A stretch of DNA of 64,000 nt. Source: Burkholderia sp. Leaf177 (GTDB lineage Bacteria > Pseudomonadota > Gammaproteobacteria > Burkholderiales > Burkholderiaceae). This document shows, in pieces, positions 45,163 to 53,800 of the stretch. Each line of letters opens with the position of its first letter. The stretch's first letter is position 1. Made by a program: the position numbers and the translations under genes. The stretch is taken from assembly GCF_001424345.1 (NCBI RefSeq), contig NZ_LMPF01000012.1, forward strand, positions 125,662 to 189,661, in the 5' to 3' direction. The notes under the pieces were generated by a model. That model was not told the origin of the DNA and did not search any database. It saw only the letters and a program-made list of their open reading frames with translations.

Positions 45163-46422
45163 TTAGGCGCGTCCATGCGAAACGCGCGACTGACGTGCGA
45201 GCGAATCGACGACGACTGCAATAGCCAGCACCGCGCCGGTGATCATGAAGCGCAGCGAGGACGACAGGTTCAGCAAGGTCAGGCCGCTCGCGATCGACTG
45301 GATCACGATAATGCCCAGCACCGCCGAATAAGCGCTGCCGCGGCCGCCGAACAGACTGGTGCCGCCAATCACCGCTGCTGCGATGGCGTTCAGGTTGACG
45401 TCGCCGGTGCCGGCCTGCTGGCTGGCCGATGCAAGCCGCGCGGCAGTCAGCACGCCGCCGAGCGCTGCAAGCCCGGCGCACAGTACGAAGGCGCTGGTGT
45501 AGATCCGCCCGACGTTGATCCCGGCACGCCGCGCCGCCTCGTGATTGCCGCCGACGGCGTTCATCGAACGGCCCCATTGCGTGCGCTTGAGCGCGTAGTC
45601 CATGGCGACCGCGAGGCCGAGGAAGACGCCGAACATCAGCGGCACGCCGCGTCCCTGGTTGAGATAAGCGACCACGATCTCGAGCAGCACGGTGACCACG
45701 AGGCTGCGCACGAGCAGACCGCTCATCGACGAAGCCGAGAGATTCGATGCACGCCGGCGCTCGCGCGTGCGCATCCCTATGAACAGGATCACCGCACCCG
45801 GCACCAGCGCAAGAAGGTAGGAGATGACAGCGGGAATGATGATCAGTTGCCCCAGGTTCACCATTGCGGAGCCGTAAGGCAGGTTGATCGAGCCGGTGGC
45901 GCCGAGCACATACAGTTGCATGCCGAGAATGGCGAGCAGCCCGGCCAGCGTCGCAACGAAGCTCGGCATGCCGAGGCGGTTCAGCAGCAGCGCATAAAGC
46001 GCACCGACCAACGCACCCACGACAATCGCCGCCACGATCGCCAGCAGCACCGGCCAGCCGTGATTGACCCAGAGCGTGCCGACGAGCGCAGAAGCGAAGC
46101 CGCTCATCGAGCCCACCGATAAATCGATCTGCCCGACCATCAGCACACAGACAATACCGAGCGAGATCACGCCGACCGTCGAGCAATCGAAGAGCAGGTT
46201 CACGAGGTTGTCGGCGGAGAGAAAGACCGGGTTCAGGCTCGTGAATACCGTCCAGATGATGATCAGGCCTGCAACAACGGGCAGCGATCCCAGGTCGCCC
46301 GAGCGCACCCGGTCGACAAAAGCGCTGAGCGTGCCGCCAACGCCGGTAGCGTGCTTGACGCGGACATCGCTGCGATCGAGCAGCGTGGGCGGCGTCGAGC
46401 CGCCTTGCGTTTCGTTAATCAT
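45163..46422 (-). CDS. CUT2 sugar ABC transporter permease (XylH/RbsC type)
   Basis: This 419-residue membrane permease has about 10-12 helices. LVNLLFDCSTVGVISLGIVCVLMVGQIDLSVGS (in pieces) is the classic RbsC/XylH start, and KRTQWGRSMNAVGGNHEAARRAGINV is the cytoplasmic loop that contacts the ATPase. IAAAVIGGTSLFGGRGSAYSA closes it. It is longer than RbsC (321) and near XylH (393). The ATG at 46422 has AAGGAA. It moves a pentitol, probably ribitol, across the inner membrane with the proteins of the next two genes. Confidence 0.9.
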   Translation of the reverse strand: MINETQGGSTPPTLLDRSDVRVKHATGVGGTLSAFVDRVRSGDLGSLPVVAGLIIIWTVFTSLNPVFLSADNLVNLLFDCSTVGVISLGIVCVLMVGQIDLSVGSMSGFASALVGTLWVNHGWPVLLAIVAAIVVGALVGALYALLLNRLGMPSFVATLAGLLAILGMQLYVLGATGSINLPYGSAMVNLGQLIIIPAVISYLLALVPGAVILFIGMRTRERRRASNLSASSMSGLLVRSLVVTVLLEIVVAYLNQGRGVPLMFGVFLGLAVAMDYALKRTQWGRSMNAVGGNHEAARRAGINVGRIYTSAFVLCAGLAALGGVLTAARLASASQQAGTGDVNLNAIAAAVIGGTSLFGGRGSAYSAVLGIIVIQSIASGLTLLNLSSSLRFMITGAVLAIAVVVDSLARQSRVSHGRA

Positions 46423-46437
46423 GATCGTTCCTTGGGT

Positions 46438-47241
46438 TTAAGCGCTTTGCCCGGCCTGCTGCCGGCCGGCGCGCCGTGATACGGCATTTTCGGTCGCGCC
46501 CGTGATCGCGGCCACGAGTTCCTGATTCGACGAATCGGGGTAGAACACGCCGTTGTTGCGCCCGAGGCGCAGCACGACGATCCGGTCCGCCACGGCGCGG
46601 ACATCCTCCATGTTGTGGCTGATCATGATTACGGCATGGCCGCGGTCGCGCACCCGCTCGATCAGGTTCAGCACTTCGGCGGTCTGGGCGACGCCGAGCG
46701 CGGCCGTGGGTTCATCGAGCATGATCAGTTTTGGGTCCAGCAGCAGCGACCGCGCAATCGCCACGGTCTGCCGCTGTCCGCCGGAGAGCGACGCAACCAC
46801 GTCGCGCACGCTGGGGATGCGCGCCGACAGCTCGTTGAGCAGCGTCCAGGCGCGGACTTCCATGGCTACCTCGTCGAGACGCAGCGGGCTCAGTTCGCGT
46901 CCGAGATAAATGTTCGCGACGACATCGAGGTTTTCGCACAGCGCGAGATCCTGGAACACCGTCGCGATGCCAAGATCGAGCGCCGCCCCCGGATCTGGCA
47001 GCGTGACCGGCTGGCCATCGAAGGTAATGGTGCCGGAGCTTGGTTGATGCACGCCCGCCAGCACTTTCACCAGCGTCGATTTACCGGCGCCGTTGTCGCC
47101 GACCAGCGCAACCACTTCGCCTGCGTGTACATCGAGTTCAATGTCGGTCAGCGCGGAAACCGCCCCGAAGTTTTTCGAAACGCCGCGCAGGCTGAGCACC
47201 AGCTTGCCGGGTTTGGATCGTGTGGTGAAATTGTCAGTCAT
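46438..47241 (-). CDS. Sugar ABC transporter ATPase, single-domain (FrcA-like)
   Basis: This 267-residue ATPase has Walker A GDNGAGKSTLVKVL, Q-loop VFQDLALCENLDV, signature SLSGGQRQTVAIARSL, Walker B LIMLDEPTAALGV and a switch His in MISHNMEDV. Most CUT2 transporters (RbsA, XylG) carry two such domains in one ~500-residue chain. This one has a single domain and must act as a homodimer, like FrcA. The start is the ATG at 47241 (GAGGT upstream); the frame is open further but unsupported. It lies 15 bases before the permease gene. Confidence 0.9.
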   Translation of the reverse strand: MTDNFTTRSKPGKLVLSLRGVSKNFGAVSALTDIELDVHAGEVVALVGDNGAGKSTLVKVLAGVHQPSSGTITFDGQPVTLPDPGAALDLGIATVFQDLALCENLDVVANIYLGRELSPLRLDEVAMEVRAWTLLNELSARIPSVRDVVASLSGGQRQTVAIARSLLLDPKLIMLDEPTAALGVAQTAEVLNLIERVRDRGHAVIMISHNMEDVRAVADRIVVLRLGRNNGVFYPDSSNQELVAAITGATENAVSRRAGRQQAGQSA

Positions 47242-47308
47242 GGAACGGGTACCTCGATGTAGGTGGAGGAATCCGGTTCGAGCCGGATCCGTCCTGATAC
47301 GCGCCGGG

Positions 47309-48379
47309 TCAGTTCGAGATGCCCAGGGCCTTGCAGCCTTCGGCATAGCGGTCCGTGCACAGATCCTTTGCGCTGACGATGCCTTTGTCGACCACATCGG
47401 TTTTGATGTTTTTCGCGGTGACCACGGTCGGCGTGAAGAGCTGCGACGGCGTGTTGAAGAGCGTCGTCTGGGCTTTCGGGGCCTGGCCCGAGAGGAAGCC
47501 GACAGCCACTTTCGCCGCCGCCGCCGCGACGATCTCGCTCGGCTTCAGGATCGTGTTGTACTCGTCGCCCGCGACGATCAGTTGCAGGCCCGCAAGCGTC
47601 GCGTCGTTGCCGGTTACCGGCGGCACCGGGTTCACGCCGGCCGCCTTGAATGCCGCGACCGCGCCGCCGCCCGTGCCGTCATTGGCGGCGACCACGCCCA
47701 CGATCTGCGAGCCGAAACGCGTGACCTGGCCGCTGACCCATTGCTGCGCCTTCGGCGGCGCCCAGTCGGGCGTGTCGTACTCGGCCAGCGTCTTGTAGCC
47801 GCTGCCCTGCAAGCCGGAATGAATGCCGTTCTTGATCAGTCCGGCAGCTGCGTCAGTGGGCGAGCCGTTGACCTGGAGCACACCGCCTTTGGTGGTCGGC
47901 ACGCCCTTCTCTTTCAGGTGCGCGACGAGCGACTGGGCGATGGCCCGGCCGATGCCTTCGTTATCGAACGAAACATAGTAGTCGGCCGGCGTCGATGGCA
48001 CCGGCCGGTCATACGCAATCACCTTGATGCCCTGGCTTTGTGCCAGATGAACCAGTGACGCCGCGGCCGTCGAATCGACCGGATCCAGGACGATGACCTT
48101 CGCGCCCTGCGAGATCACCGAATTAAATTGCTGCTGCTGGGTCGCGACGTCGGCATTGGCGTTCTGGTAAAGCACCTTGCAGTTGGGACAAAGCTTGGCC
48201 ATTTCCGCCTTGAAGCCCGGGAAGTCGTGCTGTTCATAGCGTGTCGATGCCTGGTCCGGCATCAGGAAAGCCACCGTCCCGCTGGGCGCGGCCTGTGCCG
48301 CCGTGCTGCACATCAGGCTCAGGCCGAGGCTCAGGGTCAGCGCGCTCGCGCCGATCGTTTTTGTCGAAAGTCGGGTCAT
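47309..48379 (-). CDS. Periplasmic pentitol/sugar-binding protein (XylF-like)
   Basis: This 356-residue periplasmic binding protein belongs to the ribose/xylose group (peripla_BP_4). The signal peptide is about residues 1-30 (LTLSLGLSLMCSTAAQA-A). The mature part begins TVAFLMPDQASTRYEQHDFPG, and VIVLDPVDSTAAASLV, IKVIAYDRPVP and GVVAANDGTGGGAVAAF are typical ligand-cleft strands. Two Cys pairs (LCPNC and LCTDRYAEGC) may form disulfides. The start is the ATG at 48379 behind GGAG. It is the first structural gene of the ribitol operon and directly follows a leader hairpin. Confidence 0.9.
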   Translation of the reverse strand: MTRLSTKTIGASALTLSLGLSLMCSTAAQAAPSGTVAFLMPDQASTRYEQHDFPGFKAEMAKLCPNCKVLYQNANADVATQQQQFNSVISQGAKVIVLDPVDSTAAASLVHLAQSQGIKVIAYDRPVPSTPADYYVSFDNEGIGRAIAQSLVAHLKEKGVPTTKGGVLQVNGSPTDAAAGLIKNGIHSGLQGSGYKTLAEYDTPDWAPPKAQQWVSGQVTRFGSQIVGVVAANDGTGGGAVAAFKAAGVNPVPPVTGNDATLAGLQLIVAGDEYNTILKPSEIVAAAAAKVAVGFLSGQAPKAQTTLFNTPSQLFTPTVVTAKNIKTDVVDKGIVSAKDLCTDRYAEGCKALGISN

Positions 48380-48396
48380 CGATTGTCTCCGTTTAT

Positions 48397-48424
48397 TAGA
48401 AAAATACCGGCGCGATTGGCGCCG
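48397..48424 (-). terminator. Leader hairpin with U-tract before the binding-protein gene
   Basis: On the minus strand CGGCGC (48424-48419) and GCGCCG (48413-48408) form a 6-base GC stem with a 5-base loop, followed by GTATTTTTCT. It has the form of an intrinsic terminator, yet ends about 20-30 bases before the binding-protein ATG. It either ends the AraC-gene transcript or attenuates the ribitol operon. Confidence 0.6.
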
Positions 48425-48437
48425 TGAATGCGCTGCG

Positions 48438-48466
48438 GATAAAACTGATTCCTGCGTGGTTTTCAA
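48438..48466 (-). promoter_or_regulatory. Candidate sigma-70 promoter for the ribitol operon
   Basis: On the minus strand TTGAAA (48466-48461) is followed after 17 bases by TTTATC (48443-48438). Transcription would start near 48431, placing the hairpin at 48424-48408 at the very 5' end of the message. The hexamers are moderate matches, as expected for an AraC-activated promoter. Confidence 0.45.
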
Positions 48467-48569
48467 TCGCCGGATCGAGCTCGTGAAAAATGCCAAAGCG
48501 TGAAGACGAGCGGGTCCCTCCCGATGCCTTGTTCAGCATCCGGTTCTTGTCCTGACGAGAATAAAGTTG

Positions 48570-49574
48570 CTAGCCGACCGCTTCCAGCGCGTGCGTGACC
48601 TCAGGCTCTTCGGTCGCGCTGGCCGCATTGAGTTGTTGATACGCGCGCCATCGAGACGGTGACATCTCTTTGAGCATCAGAAATTGCCGGTTGAAGTTCG
48701 ACATGTTGTTGAAGCCGACCTGATAGCAGATATCGGTAATGCTCAGTTCGCCCGACATCAGCAACTGGCACGCGAGGTTGATGCGCAGCCGGTTCACATA
48801 CTGGACGAACGGCACGCCTGTATGCCGCCGGAAATAGCGCGAAAAGGCGCTGGCGCTTTGCCCGGCGAGTTCCGCCAGTTCCGTCTCGCGCAGCTCTTGC
48901 GACAGGTTCTTGCCAATATACGAAAGCACATGATTGATGCGCGTCTCTGCGTAGTGCGCCGGGTCCGAGCAATATGCGGCGCTCGCCAGTTTCATCGGCT
49001 CGGGGCTTTGCACGAGCAAGTCGAGTAAGCCGATGAACAGGTTGACGCGCCGCATGCCCTGGGCACCCAGCATCTCGCGCATGATCGGCTCGGCTGCCGC
49101 GCCGGTTTTCGGCGTGAAAAGCACGCCCCAGTTCGCTGCATTGAGCAAGGGCTGCACGCGCCTGAGTTCCGGGAATATCTCGATGCCCCGTTCGACCAGG
49201 CCTGCATCGAATTGCAGGATCAGGCAGCGCTCATCCACACGATCCCCGGCGGGCACGTTGCTCACCCAGTTGTGCGGGAGATTGGGCCCGGTCATCACGA
49301 GGTTTCCCGGCTCGAACGTGCCGATGTAATCGCCGACAAAGTATTTTCCTGTCGTCGATGTAATCACCTGGATTTCGTATTCGGGATGAAAGTGCCAGCG
49401 CACCGTGCGATACGGGTAGCCATGCGACCAGACCTTGAAAGACTCGTCGCGCGGAACGGCCACCAGTTCGAGATCAGGCTGGACGATGTTGCCACGGCGA
49501 GCGCCCGTGCGCGCCGCACGGCAATAGCCGCACGTTCCGCATTGGCACGCCGTCGTACTCGGAGTGGTGGGCAT
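48570..49574 (-). CDS. AraC-family regulator with N-terminal Cys cluster
   Basis: This 334-residue protein has a cupin-type sensor (about residues 50-150, HFHPEYEIQVITSTTGKYFVGD) and a C-terminal double HTH (about 225-320, LAELAGQSASAFSRYFRRHTGVPF and ITDICYQVGFNNMSNFNRQF). Ahead of the cupin, residues ~10-18 read CQCGTCGYC, a tight four-Cys cluster unusual for this family that could bind a metal. The start is the ATG at 49574 behind AGGAGGA; earlier starts are weaker. It is upstream of, and co-directional with, the ribitol transport and catabolism genes, so it probably activates them with the polyol as inducer. Confidence 0.87.
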   Translation of the reverse strand: MPTTPSTTACQCGTCGYCRAARTGARRGNIVQPDLELVAVPRDESFKVWSHGYPYRTVRWHFHPEYEIQVITSTTGKYFVGDYIGTFEPGNLVMTGPNLPHNWVSNVPAGDRVDERCLILQFDAGLVERGIEIFPELRRVQPLLNAANWGVLFTPKTGAAAEPIMREMLGAQGMRRVNLFIGLLDLLVQSPEPMKLASAAYCSDPAHYAETRINHVLSYIGKNLSQELRETELAELAGQSASAFSRYFRRHTGVPFVQYVNRLRINLACQLLMSGELSITDICYQVGFNNMSNFNRQFLMLKEMSPSRWRAYQQLNAASATEEPEVTHALEAVG

Positions 49575-49786
49575 CGTCTTCCTCCTGGACCGCTTTTGTT
49601 TTTGGACGCTTTTTAGGCGTTTGCACGAAATGCAATTGATCTGCATCGAGCGTCGCCATGCACGAACAATAGTCTTCTGGCGTTGTCAGCACTACCGAAA
49701 TTGAGACCATCGACTGATACTATTTTGCATTCGGGTAAGCCCGAATGCCCCATGAGGTCAACTTTTGTGCAACGCAATAGCGGGTA

Positions 49787-50731
49787 TCAGGCTGCGTTGT
49801 CGAATGTCGTGGACTGGCCAACAGGCGCGAGAGGGGACATTTCGCCGATATCCGCATCCGCCGTTTCCGCCTGAAGAAAATCGATCAGGGTATCGAGCAT
49901 TCGATGTCGCCGCGTAGGCGCACGGCGCACGACAAAACGCCAGGATGCCGGCCGTGAAACCGCGGGAAAAAGACGCACCAGACGGCCGCTGCGCAATTCC
50001 GGGTCGATCAGCGGCGAGCGCCCGAGCGCCAGCCCCGCGCCTCCCACGGCCGCGCCGATCACCTGGCTGAAGCTGCTATACCGGACGATCTTCGTTTCGA
50101 AATCGCCGGGCAAGCCGAACTCGGCCGACCAGTTGCGCCAATCGATTTCGGGAGAATTCTCGTGTGCTTCCTGTAGCAGCCGGCAACGGCAAACAGCCGT
50201 GGATGCAAACGGATGCAGCTCGGGGCTGCATACAGGAAACACTTCTTCCTGCAGAAGGATGACGTCGTCGGGACGCAAGGCATGTTCGGCCACATGCACG
50301 ATGGCGAGATCGATCTCATACCGCGAAAAGTCCGGCTCGCCTTCCTGAATGATGGCGTTAAGCGGCGTGTCCAGATAACGCGCGGAAAACTCGGCGAGGC
50401 GGCGTGCTAGCCACATCGACGAAAACGGCGCATTCGCGGAAACCGTCAGCATTCGCGCAACGCCCTTGATCTGTGAGCACGCCTCTTCGAGCAGCGATAG
50501 CGAACTGCTCACCGCGGGCAACAGACTGGACCCCGCCGCCGTCAGCTGAATCCCGCCAATGCCCGTGCTGCGCTCGAGCAGCCGGGCGCCCAGCGACTCT
50601 TCCAGGCTGCGAATCTGATGGCTCACCGCACTGGTCGATACGTTCAGCTCCGCAGCCGCGCGGGCAAAGCCGCCAAGCCGCACCGCTGCCTCGAAGGCGC
50701 GCAACGCCGAGATGGGAGGAATATTGGACAT
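49787..50731 (-). CDS. LysR-type regulator (GcvA-like)
   Basis: This 314-residue protein has an N-terminal HTH (ALRAFEAAVRLGGFARAAAELNVSTSAVSHQI, about 9-40, read in pieces) and an effector domain starting near residue 90 (LTVSANAPFSSMWLARRLAEF), the GcvA-like pattern. It is divergent from the large ABC exporter. The 111-base gap holds an inverted repeat with T-N11-A spacing at 50733-50759. It probably controls the exporter in response to the exported compound. The last ~20 residues are a polar tail. Confidence 0.87.
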   Translation of the reverse strand: MSNIPPISALRAFEAAVRLGGFARAAAELNVSTSAVSHQIRSLEESLGARLLERSTGIGGIQLTAAGSSLLPAVSSSLSLLEEACSQIKGVARMLTVSANAPFSSMWLARRLAEFSARYLDTPLNAIIQEGEPDFSRYEIDLAIVHVAEHALRPDDVILLQEEVFPVCSPELHPFASTAVCRCRLLQEAHENSPEIDWRNWSAEFGLPGDFETKIVRYSSFSQVIGAAVGGAGLALGRSPLIDPELRSGRLVRLFPAVSRPASWRFVVRRAPTRRHRMLDTLIDFLQAETADADIGEMSPLAPVGQSTTFDNAA

Positions 50732-50732
50732 C

Positions 50733-50759
50733 GGGGTATTGTAGGAGATTCAACACCCC
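50733..50759. promoter_or_regulatory. LysR-type inverted repeat
   Basis: GGGGTATTG (50733-50741) and CAACACCCC (50751-50759) are 9-base arms with one mismatch around a 9-base centre, starting one base after the regulator's ATG region. They contain a T-N11-A unit (50740 to 50752). Position between the divergent regulator and exporter genes makes it the likely binding site. Confidence 0.6.
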
Positions 50760-50842
50760 TTGAAAAAGCATCTTTTGCATCGCTCTCCGGGCACAGGTAA
50801 CGTCCTGTACGCATAGCGAAAATGAACTCACCGGAGGCAGGA

Positions 50843-53800
50843 ATGTATTTCGATCGAAAGTTGTGGATGATGATGGCAGGGCTTCGGCTTCGTGTTGCGG
50901 GAGCGGTCGCCCTCGGCCTGATCGCCATGGCTTTCGGCGTCCTGCGTTTTGTGTTCCTCGGCCGCGTTCTGGCGCTTGCCTACGCCGGGGCGCCATCGCA
51001 GGACATTGCCATGGCCGCGGCCGGCACCGTTGCCTGCATGATCTTGCGGGCGTGGCTCGATCATCGGCGGGTCGTGCTGGCGCAAGGCACGGCCGGAAAG
51101 GTTCAGTCGGTGCTGCGCGCGCGGCTGTTCGATCGCATCACCGCGCTTGGACCCGCGTGGTTCGGCGCCGAGCGAACTGGCGGCGTGATGCTCTCGGTCG
51201 TGGATGGTGTCGAACAGTTGCAGACCTTCTTCGGCACCTACGTGCCGCAACTCGTCATTGCTGCCTGCGCGCCGTTGGTGATCTTCGTGGTGCTTGCCTG
51301 GTGGGACGTGCCGACTGCGGCTGTGCTGCTGATCGCCGCGCTCGCCACGCTCGCGTTGCCCATGCTCGTTCACAACGCCGATAAACACGCGGCCATCGCC
51401 CGCGCTGCGGCGTTCAAATCCTTTGGCGAAGAGTTTCTCGATGCGGTGCAAGGCCTGCCGACGCTCAAGGCGTTCGGCCAGAGCGAAGCCTTTGCGCACA
51501 AGCTCGCCGGACGTGCACGGGCTCTTTCCGACAGCACTTTCTGGGTACTCGCACTCGGCCTGCTCACTCGCTTCTTCACCGACCTGGGCACTGGCCTGGG
51601 AGCCGCCGCCGCTATCGCGCTCGGCGCCTGGCGCGTGAGCCACGGCGAAATGAGCCTGGAAGCGCTGCTGATCATCCTCATGGCGGGAACCGAGATCTTC
51701 CGTCCCTTGCGCGATCTGCGTTCCGTGCTGCATCAAGGCATGGTCGGGCAGTCGGCGGCGAACGCCATCCATGCGCTGCTGGAAGCACGCAGCGACGCAC
51801 CGGCCGCCGGCGCGGCACCGGTTCCGAAGCTTGCTGCCAGCATCGCGTTCGAGAATGTCGGCTTTGCTTATCCGGGCCGTCGCGCCGGTGCGCATGCCGC
51901 GCTGAGCTTCGAGATTGCCGCGGGCGAAACGGTCGGGATCGTCGGGCCGAGCGGCGCGGGCAAGTCGACTATCCTGCGTTTGCTGCTGCGCCAGCACGAC
52001 GCTCAGGCGGGCGCAATCCGCATTGGCGGCCACGACATTCGCGCGCTCGATCCCGAGCAGGTACGCGGCATGATCGCGATCGTCGCCCAGGACACCACGC
52101 TTTTCGACGGCACGATCGCCGATAACCTGCGGCTCGGCCGGCACGATGCCAGTGACGCCGACATGATCGCCGCTGCCACCGCCGCCAACATTCACGACTT
52201 CATCTCCGCCTTGCCCGACGGCTACGCAACGCGCATAGGAGAACGCGGCGCGACGCTTTCCGGCGGCCAGCGGCAGCGTATCGCCATTGGTCGCGCACTG
52301 TTGCGCGATGCGCCCATCCTGGTGCTGGACGAGGCGCTTTCCTCAGTCGATGCCGAGAACGAAGCGGTCATCCAGGAGGCACTCAACCGCCTGATGCGCG
52401 GGCGTACCACGTTGATTCTGGCGCACCGCTTGTCGAGTGTGATCGGTGCGGACCGGATTCTCGTGCTGGACCACGGGCGGGTAGTCGAGAGCGGCACGCA
52501 TGCCGAGCTGATGGCGCGTCCCGGGGCGTATCGCCGGTTGATGGGTCCCCAGGTTTCCGCAACCGCCGAACGCCCGGCCGCGATGCCACGGCCGAGCGCG
52601 GTCACCGCCTCGTCGGGACCGCAGACGCGTGCGCTCGCCGAGGACGCCGCCGAGATCGCGTGGAGCGACACGCTGCGCACCCTGTTGCGCTTCGTACGGC
52701 CTTGGCGATGGAAGCTCGCGCTGACCGTGCTGTGCGGGATTGGCCGCGTGCTGAGTTTCATCGGCGTTGGTGCGCTCGGCGCGCTCGTGGTTGCGGGCGT
52801 TGCTTCGGGACGGCCGGTTCTGGCGCTGACAGTCGGGCTGCTGATCGCGGCTCCGGTTGCAGCGACGCTGCACTGGCTGGAATCCTGGCTCTCGCATGAC
52901 ATGGCTTATCGGCTGCTGGCGGAAATGCGCATTGCGCTGTTCGCAAAGCTCGAGCGCCTCGCGCCCGCATATCTGCTGCGCCGGCGCTCGGGCGACCTCG
53001 TCGCGCTCGCAACCCAGGACGTGGAAACGGTCGAGTATTTTTATGCGCACACCGTGGCTCCGGCCTTCGTCGCGGTGCTGATTCCGGCCAGCGTGCTCAC
53101 GCTGTTGGCGTTCGTGGCGTGGCCGCTCGCGCTGGTGCTGCTGCCCTTTCTGGCGTGCGCAGGCCTGACTCCCGTCTTCGCGCGCAGCAAGATCGACAAG
53201 CTTGGCAGCCAGGCCCGCGCCGCGTTGGGACAGCTTGGCGCGCATCTCACGGAGACAATCCAGGGCCTGGCCGAACTCACCGCGTTCCAGGCGACGGACC
53301 GGCGCCGCGCTGTCTTTCTCGCCGATGTCGCGGTTTATCAGAAGCAGCGATCAGCCCTGCTGGACGATCTGTCGCATCAAAGCGCGACCCTCGAAATTGC
53401 GACCGGTCTTGGCGGTCTTGCCGTGGCCTTGCTGGGCGCTGTGCTGGCTTCGCGGGGATGGTTTGCGCACGAATGGCTGCCGTTGCTCGTGCTGATTGCG
53501 GTCGCCGCCTTCATGCCGGTCACCGAAATAGGCCAGGTGGCACGCCAGCTGGCGGATACGATCGCGTCCACGCGTCGCCTGCACGTCGTTGAATCCGAGC
53601 CCGAGCCGGTAACCGATGGAAACCTGCCCGTTCCTCCGAACCCGCAAGTGCAGCTCCATGCAGTGAGGTTTGCGTATCCGGGCCGCACAGCGCCCGCGCT
53701 GGATCGGGTCAGCATTGCCGTGCGCCCGGGCAGCACCGTGGCGCTGGTCGGATCGTCCGGCGCGGGCAAGTCGACGGTGGCGAACCTGCTGCTCCGCTTT

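Noticed and set aside
45152-46186. 344-codon frame overlapping the permease gene on the same strand
   Set aside because: Out of frame with the permease, Arg/Ala-rich, no hydrophobic pattern; typical frame shadow.
50828-52195. 455-codon open frame antisense to the ABC exporter
   Set aside because: Composition is Arg/Gln/Asp-rich without fold signs, and the opposite strand encodes an intact ABC domain.
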